A stretch of DNA of 5,657 nucleotides, from contig QILZ01000400.1 in NCBI GenBank assembly GCA_003233545.1, forward strand, positions 1-5,657, in the 5' to 3' direction. Origin of the DNA: Spirochaetales bacterium. Lineage in GTDB: Bacteria; Spirochaetota; Spirochaetia; SZUA-6. Positions 1 to 4,187 of this stretch are shown here, piece after piece (position 1 is the stretch's first letter; every line of letters starts with the position of its first letter). A program made the translations under genes and the position numbers. The notes under the pieces were generated by a model. It made no database searches, was not told where the DNA came from, and saw only the letters and a list, made by a program, of their open reading frames with translations.

Positions 1-2
1 AG

Positions 3-134
3 TTTCCATTTCAAAGCTCCAAAAAAAGACATGAGGTGTTACAGCGGCTATGCACTTTTCTAAATGATTATGGTAAAATTGAATTAGGTCTTGATTATCA
101 TAGACTCATTTTCAGCGTTCGTAAAAAACACTGA
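3..134 (+). CDS. C-terminal fragment of an unrecognised protein (5' end outside window)
   Basis: This frame is open from the left edge of the window and ends at TGA 132-134. It gives 43 residues ending in ...LIFSVRKKH. The other plus-strand frames and the minus-strand frames over the same bases are interrupted early. The residue mix (charged helix-like KKRHEVLQRL, then alternating hydrophobic residues) looks like real protein rather than noise. I do not recognise the family and assign no function. No clear terminator follows it. The next 120 bp are noncoding and lead into the promoter of the toxin-antitoxin operon. It could also be the tail of a broken gene, since its upstream part is not visible. 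Confidence 0.4.
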   Translation, partial: FPFQSSKKRHEVLQRLCTFLNDYGKIELGLDYHRLIFSVRKKH

Positions 135-252
135 TTTCACCCTATTACATGAGTTCTGAATTTAATGCAGCTATTAGTCTACTTTGATTAATATCACTGG
201 TTTTTATAGCTTACATGTTTACGGCAAGATTCACGCTAACATAAAACATTTA

Positions 253-281
253 TTTACATTTCCGTCTGTCTTTTGTATAAT
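253..281 (+). promoter_or_regulatory. sigma-70-type promoter of the toxin-antitoxin operon
   Basis: TTTACA (253-258) and TATAAT (276-281) are separated by 17 bp, a near-perfect housekeeping promoter. Transcription should begin near 288, so the untranslated leader would be only about 10 nt. It would start within or just before the Shine-Dalgarno sequence AAAGAGG (285-291), which lies 6 nt before the antitoxin ATG at 298. I see no strong long palindrome here that would serve as an obvious operator. Confidence 0.7.
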
Positions 282-297
282 TTGAAAGAGGTTTAAA

Positions 298-474
298 ATG
301 AATATTAAACAAGAAGCAATTAATGCAATAGAAAATCTACCCGATGCTGTTAATTTTGAAGAAATAATGTATCGGCTCTATGTTCTGGAAAAAATACATC
401 AAGGGCAAGCAGCCATTTCAAATGGAAATGTAAAAACAATTGATGAACTAAAACAAGAAGTTGCTAATTGGTAA
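298..474 (+). CDS. small type II antitoxin, partner of the RelE/ParE toxin
   Basis: This is a 58-residue protein starting at ATG with a good Shine-Dalgarno site (AAAGAGG, 6-nt spacing). It lies directly upstream of a RelE/ParE-type toxin gene and overlaps it by 7 nt. It resembles a family of very short antitoxins that carry a 'LP(D/E)xxxxEEIMYxLYVxEKIxxG' core followed by 'G.v.t.eElk..v'. Here LPDAVNFEEIMYRLYVLEKI covers about residues 14-33 and the ISNG/TIDELKQEV tail covers about residues 40-55. The expected role is to bind and neutralise the downstream toxin and, with it, to repress the operon promoter. No canonical DNA-binding fold can be recognised at this length. The frame has no lesion. 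Family assignment is from memory of the motif and from context. Confidence 0.8.
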   Translation: MNIKQEAINAIENLPDAVNFEEIMYRLYVLEKIHQGQAAISNGNVKTIDELKQEVANW

Positions 475-728
475 TATGGACTGACCCTGCGATAAAATCT
501 CTTAAGCAAATTCATGATTTTATAGCTACAGATTCAAAATATTATGCAACTGAAACTATTGATAAAATAATTTCAAAGTCTGAACAATTGATTGTCCCAG
601 AGATTAACGATAAGACTATTAGAGAAATATTTATTTATTCTTATCGTTTAATGTATCAAATTAAAGGAGATGATATTTATATTCTTACTATTATTCATGG
701 AAAAAAAGATTTCGATGGTACTTTGTAA
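468..728 (+). CDS. RelE/ParE-family toxin, probably with an internal deletion
   Basis: The 86-residue product begins WTDPAIKSLKQIHDFIA (residues 4-20), continues SKYYA (23-27) and ends VPEINDKTIREIFIYSYRLMY (43-63) and YILTIIHGKKDF (71-82). This is the signature of the plasmid-stabilisation RelE/ParE superfamily, whose members act on ribosome-bound mRNA (RelE) or gyrase (ParE). Which activity applies here cannot be told. The start is TTG at 468; an in-frame stop lies just upstream at 465-467, so no longer form exists. Its start overlaps the antitoxin gene, implying translational coupling. Relatives usually have a segment of about ten residues resembling '..FP..GR' between the 'SEQL' helix and 'VPE'. 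Here SEQL (38-41) is followed at once by I-VPE (42-45), so a small in-frame deletion seems likely and the toxin may be inactive. The 3' end lies inside an inverted repeat. Confidence 0.8.
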   Translation: MVIWTDPAIKSLKQIHDFIATDSKYYATETIDKIISKSEQLIVPEINDKTIREIFIYSYRLMYQIKGDDIYILTIIHGKKDFDGTL

Positions 729-755
729 TTGTGTTGTATCGAAATCTTTTTTTCC
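699..755 (+). terminator. 18-bp perfect inverted repeat, probable terminator of the toxin-antitoxin operon
   Basis: Positions 699-716 (GGAAAAAAAGATTTCGAT) and 738-755 are exact reverse complements and enclose a 21-nt loop. The left arm lies within the last codons of the toxin gene and the stop codon (726-728) is in the loop. The right arm ends with seven T residues (747-753) and CC, so an A-tract/U-tract stem forms in both directions and it could terminate transcription from either side. The stem is weak in G+C and the loop is large for a classical intrinsic terminator, so a recombination or regulatory role is not excluded. Confidence 0.6.
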
Positions 756-1214
756 CAACAGTTCTTTAAGAATTTCCGGTTATCTCTGGAACGCTCTCAA
801 CCTATAGGGATTCAATACACTATGATCAAAAAATTTAAGCCCAACATTGCGCTTCTCAATTCTGTCATATCCTTTAAAAAATAGAGATAATTTAGCCCTC
901 TTTTCATCTGGTTTATTTGGATTGAAATTAATGCACTTTATTTCTCTATCGCAGAAGCCCAATTTATCTTATCCTTACTTCCCGAGCTATTTTTAAGGGG
1001 ATAAAGTGAATAATCCCGGATAAAAGTAGTTTTTTCTTTTCCCGAAATATTATAGCTGATAAAAAAACGGGATATTCTCCCGCTTTGTAGAAATATAGCT
1101 CAAAGTGTTTATTTCCGGATAACAGCCTTAGCATGTTCAGTTTCAACCTATGATAATCGGAATATTTTCAACAATAAATAGGTATTATAGACAATATTAT
1201 AAAAAAAAATTCAA
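756..1214. other. gene-poor A+T-rich spacer with two doubtful short minus-strand ORFs
   Basis: No convincing gene lies here. On the minus strand two 60-codon frames follow each other (1146 to 964, then 962 to 780). They are in different frames, both would start at TTG, and neither has a visible Shine-Dalgarno site. The proximal one reads as basic and hydrophobic (KKKLLLSGIIHF). The distal one (EIKCINFNPNKPDEKRAK, then GYDRIEKRNVGLKFFDHS) has protein-like character but matches nothing I recognise. Together they could be remnants of one decayed minus-strand gene. Short stem-loops are present, for example CGGGA/TCCCG at 1068-1072 and 1078-1082 with a 5-nt loop, but they lack U-tracts. No tRNA-like or insertion-sequence-like structure is apparent. 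Confidence 0.35.
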
Positions 1215-1220
1215 TTAGAC

Positions 1221-1248
1221 TTGTATTTTTAAGGTGTGGTATTATAAT
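1221..1248 (+). promoter_or_regulatory. sigma-70-type promoter of the XRE regulator gene
   Basis: TTGTAT (1221-1226) and TATAAT (1243-1248) are separated by 16 bp. Initiation would fall near 1255, giving a leader of about 14 nt. The leader contains a very strong Shine-Dalgarno site, GAGGAGG (1258-1264), 4 nt before the ATG at 1269. An A+T-rich run including nine A residues lies just upstream (about 1201-1209) and could act as an UP-like element. Confidence 0.65.
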
Positions 1249-1255
1249 AACCACA
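1235..1255. promoter_or_regulatory. palindromic candidate operator over the -10 box
   Basis: TGTGGT (1235-1240) and ACCACA (1250-1255) are perfect inverted half-sites separated by 9 bp. The TATAAT -10 box is inside the gap, and the central ATTATAAT is itself palindromic. Two six-base half-sites about one and a half helical turns apart fit binding by a dimeric helix-turn-helix protein. Occupancy would block RNA polymerase. The obvious candidate ligand is the XRE protein encoded immediately downstream, which would make this a negative autoregulation site. The binding partner is inferred; the symmetry is seen directly. Confidence 0.55.
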
Positions 1256-1268
1256 TAGAGGAGGGTTT

Positions 1269-1664
1269 ATGGAAACGAGAAGAACTCTTTTTGGAAAATT
1301 TCTAAGGGAATTATTAATAAATGAGAAAATGTCATTACGTGAATTAGCCCGGCGAACTAATATTGACGCATCTAATTTATCAAAAATGGAAAGAGGCGTA
1401 ATTTATCCGCCCAAAAAGAAAAAAACTTTAAGTAAATTGGCAAATGCATTAAATCTAAATGAAGAAAATAAAAGGAAGCTATTTGATTATGCAGAGCAAG
1501 TTAATGGATTATTACCTGATGATCTTCAATCTATCAGACAAAATGAAGCGATTCCACTTTTACTACGAGCTATTGATAATAGAAAATTAGATTATGAAAC
1601 TACAAAAAAACTCGTTAAAATTGTAGAAAAAGAGAATGAATGGCAGGGACGGTTGGTTGATTGA
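1269..1664 (+). CDS. XRE-family helix-turn-helix transcriptional regulator
   Basis: The 131-residue protein has an N-terminal Cro/C1-type HTH of about residues 9-64. The helix-turn-helix proper is MSLRELARRTNIDASNLSKM followed by ERG (21-43). The PPKKKKTLSKLANALNL stretch completes the five-helix fold. The C-terminal part (about 65-131, LFDYAEQVNGLLPDDLQSIRQN then LLLRAIDNRKL) matches the layout of XRE regulators encoded in front of ImmA/IrrE metallopeptidases. In that pairing the peptidase cleaves or inactivates the repressor. The start is ATG 1269 with a strong GAGGAGG site. The stop overlaps the TTG start of the peptidase remnant. The gene is uninterrupted. It probably represses its own promoter through the palindrome at 1235-1255. 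With the peptidase broken, it may now be a constitutive repressor. Other targets cannot be seen. Confidence 0.88.
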   Translation: METRRTLFGKFLRELLINEKMSLRELARRTNIDASNLSKMERGVIYPPKKKKTLSKLANALNLNEENKRKLFDYAEQVNGLLPDDLQSIRQNEAIPLLLRAIDNRKLDYETTKKLVKIVEKENEWQGRLVD

Positions 1665-1874
1665 AATATAGAGAAATAACCTACATAGAAAACCAACAAA
1701 AAGCTGATTATATATTGCAGTCTATGGGTATTTCAGATCTTTATGGATGAATATCATTATATGAATGAGGAAAAGAGTGCTATTTTTACAATCGGAGAAG
1801 AATTAGGGCATATTATTTTGCATTTAAATGGAATTAAAATAGACGATGGGGGTAAGTCTCCAACCCTTTTATAG
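1661..1874 (+). pseudogene. remnant of an ImmA/IrrE-type (COG2856) metallopeptidase
   Basis: There are two pieces in different frames. Piece one starts at TTG 1661, overlapping the XRE stop TGA (1662-1664). It encodes MKYREITYIENQQKADYILQ and continues SMGI before its TGA at 1748-1750, like the N terminus of ImmA/IrrE proteins. Piece two is in the +1 frame from about 1737. It encodes IFMDEYHYMNEEKSAIFTIG and then EELGHIILH, the zinc-peptidase helix region, and stops at TAG 1872-1874. About 40 or more residues normally lying between these parts are absent, and the whole C-terminal half after the HExxH-like helix is missing. The motif reads E-E-L-G-H where H-E-x-x-H is canonical, so the first zinc-binding His is Glu. 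From memory, some family members naturally have AEExGH, so this change alone does not prove decay. The deletion, frame change and truncation make function very unlikely. Confidence 0.75.
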
Positions 1875-1925
1875 TCTTTTTATAAAACGTAAAAAAAGTG
1901 GAAAAATGATGGATAAAACGGACTC

Positions 1926-1953
1926 TTGTAAATATGCCTTGTTCTGCTATTAT
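1926..1953 (+). promoter_or_regulatory. candidate promoter of the moxR-DUF58-transglutaminase operon
   Basis: TTGTAA (1926-1931) and TATTAT (1948-1953) with a 16-bp spacer make a reasonable sigma-70-type promoter about 40 bp upstream of the moxR ATG. Transcription would begin near 1960. It is the best match in the 118-bp gap after the peptidase remnant, but the A+T-rich context makes chance matches easy. The operon could instead be read through from the XRE promoter. Confidence 0.4.
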
Positions 1954-1967
1954 TACCGATAGAGTAA

Positions 1968-1983
1968 CAGGGATAACTCCCTG
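1968..1983 (+). promoter_or_regulatory. small hairpin next to the moxR ribosome-binding site
   Basis: CAGGGA (1968-1973) pairs perfectly with TCCCTG (1978-1983) around a TAAC loop. Four of its six pairs are G-C. It ends one base before the modest Shine-Dalgarno AAGG (1985-1988), which is only 4 nt from the ATG at 1993. In a transcript from the candidate promoter, the hairpin would sit close to the 5' end and abut the ribosome-binding site. It could stabilise the mRNA or modulate initiation. There is no U-tract, so it is not a terminator. Confidence 0.35.
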
Positions 1984-1992
1984 CAAGGTAAT

Positions 1993-2946
1993 ATGGAAAA
2001 AGCATTAAAGGGCCTTTCTAAAAGTGCGGCAGGGATTGCCGAAAATATTTCCCGTGTTATTGTAGGTAAAGAAAGGCAGATTAAACTTCTGGTTCTCGGG
2101 CTATGTTCCGGACTTCATGTACTCATAGAGGATATTCCCGGAGTCGGCAAAACAACCCTTGCAAAATCACTTGCAAAGAGTGTTGGGCTCGACTTTGTAA
2201 GGATTCAATTTACTCCCGATCTCCTACCGGGAGATATAGTGGGGATGACCGTATGGAATCCGGAAAAGCGGTCGTTCCTGTATAGAGAGGGGGCGGTTAT
2301 GCACGAGTTTATTCTTGCAGATGAGATAAACAGGGCATCACCGAGAACTCAGTCTAGCCTTTTGGAAGCAATGCAGGAAAATACTGTTTCCATTGACGGA
2401 ACAACATACAAACTGCCCGAGCCCTTTTTTATAGCAGCAACGAGGAATCCTGAAAATTTCCTGGGCATATTCCCATTGCCGGAGGGAGAGCTTGATAGAT
2501 TCGGGATTTCCTTTTCTATGGGCTTTCCCTCTGCAGATGAAGAAACGGCTATTCTAAACCGTTTCATGGTAAACAGTCCCCTCGAAGAACTAAAACCGGT
2601 GTGTGATAAAAAAGTAATACTTAAAATACAGGAGGCTGTCCGCGGAGTGTATGTAAAGCCTGAGCTTAAAAAGTACCTCGTAGGAATTATAGGTAGAACA
2701 AGGAGCAGCGGGATTTTCAAATATGGTGCAAGTCCCAGGGCATCTCAGCACTTGCTTCTTGCGGCTCAGACAAATGCCTTCCTCGAAGGAAGAGATTTTG
2801 TTATACCGGAAGATATCAGGATATGTGCTCCGGCTGTTCTAAGGCACAGGTTATCCGTCTCTGCCGAATCGATAACAGAAATCAAAGATACAGAAACTGC
2901 TGTTTTTAAGATACTTGACTTACTCCCTGTCCCGACAGGGTTTTAA
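1993..2946 (+). CDS. MoxR-family AAA+ ATPase
   Basis: The 317-residue length is typical for MoxR. Walker A is EDIPGVGKTT (46-55). The MoxR-typical QFTPDLLPGDIVG follows (72-84). Walker B is FILADEINRASPRTQ (106-120). LLEAMQE lies at 123-129 and sensor 1 is IAATRNP (147-153). The PLPEGELDRF segment (161-170) includes the arginine-finger region, and sensor 2 is GASPRAS (245-251). The C-terminal lid helices end in HRLSVS. MoxR ATPases act as chaperone-like remodellers in the cytoplasm, typically working with DUF58 or von Willebrand A-type partners encoded next door, as here. The start at ATG 1993 has AAGG 4 nt upstream; an in-frame stop at 1960-1962 limits extension. Sensor 1 reads ATRNP where most MoxR proteins have ATQNP. 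The first gene of the operon, it begins the region of higher G+C. Confidence 0.93.
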   Translation: MEKALKGLSKSAAGIAENISRVIVGKERQIKLLVLGLCSGLHVLIEDIPGVGKTTLAKSLAKSVGLDFVRIQFTPDLLPGDIVGMTVWNPEKRSFLYREGAVMHEFILADEINRASPRTQSSLLEAMQENTVSIDGTTYKLPEPFFIAATRNPENFLGIFPLPEGELDRFGISFSMGFPSADEETAILNRFMVNSPLEELKPVCDKKVILKIQEAVRGVYVKPELKKYLVGIIGRTRSSGIFKYGASPRASQHLLLAAQTNAFLEGRDFVIPEDIRICAPAVLRHRLSVSAESITEIKDTETAVFKILDLLPVPTGF

Positions 2947-2972
2947 TGTCTATGGGATTTTCATAAGTATAG

Positions 2973-4187
2973 ATGGAAGTAAATTTTCCTTTAAAAGTAA
3001 ATTTCCGGTATCTTGGGTACTATATTTTCATCTTAATCCTTTTCTTTCTTGCACGAAGCTACCTGGGTTCTTTTTTTATTTTTCTCTTTTACCTGGTTTT
3101 CTTTACTCCTCTGTTTTCTCTGTTGTATCTTATTGTCTCTCATCTGTTTGTACGGTATTCCCAGAACTTCAGCAATGAACACCCGGTAAAAGGCGAAACG
3201 GTAAAATATACATTGATAATCTCAAATGAATCTCCATTTCCAATTCCGATGATCAATGTTCATTTTAAACTCATTCATCCATATTTGGAGAGGTTAACAG
3301 AAGACTTCTCTGCATATCTTCTTAAGGGAGAAAAACTTAAGAGAGAATACGTAATTAAGTGTCCTTACAGGGGGGTATATACAATAGGGCTCCATAGGAT
3401 AGTGTACGAAGATTTATTGGGCCTTTTTAAAATATCCCGGAGTATCTGGTATAGGACTTTCTATGTATATCCGAGAATAATTACTCTCAAAGGGTTCCCT
3501 CTGGCTCTTAGAAGGGGGATGGCGGAAAAGCAGACAGCCGGCTCGGGTATTGTCCCGGATACGACTCTTTTTACAGGCTTACGCGATTACAGGAGGGGAG
3601 AATCTCTCCGCCATGTGTACTGGAAAAAGTTTGCAAGTACAGGAAAACCGTTCATCAAAGAGTACGGTATTTCTACCGAACCATCAGTATCTATATATCT
3701 CGATTTAAGGAAGGAGGGTATTAGCGGAGTAAAGGCACTTATAGCAGAGGATATCTCAGTTGAGATTCTCATCGCTTTAGCCAATCACTTTTTAGAATCC
3801 GGGATCAGTATAAATATATTTATAGCGGGGAAAAATCCGATTACTGTGCAGAATCGTTCTGATTTTAACAAGCTCTACAAGTCAACTATTCTCATAAAGT
3901 TCAGGAATACCGTTTCTCCTCTAAAGATGTTCGGATTCCACTGGCAGTATGACACAGGTCTTGCCGGCATGGTGTTCATTACTCATGTCATGGATTCCAA
4001 GCTTTTTGATATGGCCGGGGAATCCGCATACGCAAAAAGGGCATCTCTGATAGTGTTCAATTTGTCCGGTTGCAGGAGGATAGGCGAAACGGAACATCAT
4101 CTTAACCGTCTTATAGACCGCGGTGCAAGAATACTTGCGGTTCATAATTCGAAGATGATAGCAGAGGATTTAAAGAGAGATGTTTAA
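2973..4187 (+). CDS. membrane-anchored DUF58 protein
   Basis: The 404-residue protein has two N-terminal membrane helices (about 12-30 and 32-57). A beta-rich segment follows (about 68-170; VKGETVKYTLIISNESPFPI, then PYRGVYTIG, DLLGLFKI and YVYPR). The DUF58 hallmark is LRDYRRGESLRHVYWKKFAS at 203-222, followed by GKPFIKEYG (224-232). The C-terminal half has a von Willebrand A-like topology (IYLDLR at 241-246), but no DxSxS metal site is visible. DUF58 proteins are thought to be partners of the adjacent MoxR ATPase; the biochemical role is not settled. The ATG at 2973 is the first possible start because an in-frame TAG occupies 2970-2972. No clear Shine-Dalgarno is seen, which suggests translation coupled to moxR 26 nt upstream. 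It overlaps the next gene by 8 nt. Confidence 0.9.
   Translation: MEVNFPLKVNFRYLGYYIFILILFFLARSYLGSFFIFLFYLVFFTPLFSLLYLIVSHLFVRYSQNFSNEHPVKGETVKYTLIISNESPFPIPMINVHFKLIHPYLERLTEDFSAYLLKGEKLKREYVIKCPYRGVYTIGLHRIVYEDLLGLFKISRSIWYRTFYVYPRIITLKGFPLALRRGMAEKQTAGSGIVPDTTLFTGLRDYRRGESLRHVYWKKFASTGKPFIKEYGISTEPSVSIYLDLRKEGISGVKALIAEDISVEILIALANHFLESGISINIFIAGKNPITVQNRSDFNKLYKSTILIKFRNTVSPLKMFGFHWQYDTGLAGMVFITHVMDSKLFDMAGESAYAKRASLIVFNLSGCRRIGETEHHLNRLIDRGARILAVHNSKMIAEDLKRDV

Noticed and set aside
797..1151. Direct repeat TCAACCTAT at 797-805 and 1143-1151 flanking the doubtful minus-strand frames
   Set aside because: A shared 9-mer within a few hundred A+T-rich bases can occur by chance. There are no terminal inverted repeats or transposase to support a mobile element.
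690..1200. Possible integron attC site or gene cassette boundary after the toxin gene
   Set aside because: The inverted repeat at 699-755 lacks recognisable RYYYAAC/GTTRRRY core sites, and no integrase is in the window.
1867..1887. TTTTATA/TATAAAA hairpin at the end of the peptidase remnant
   Set aside because: All seven pairs are A-T, and no U-tract follows; it is too weak to call a terminator.
2349..2720. 123-codon minus-strand frame inside moxR
   Set aside because: It is fully antisense to a gene with all AAA+ motifs in place, and its translation (many Ser and Pro) has no recognisable domain.
2915..3178. 87-codon plus-strand frame overlapping the moxR end and DUF58 start
   Set aside because: It is an out-of-frame reading of the DUF58 membrane helices, which explains its Phe/Leu/Ser richness. 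The DUF58 frame carries the family motifs.
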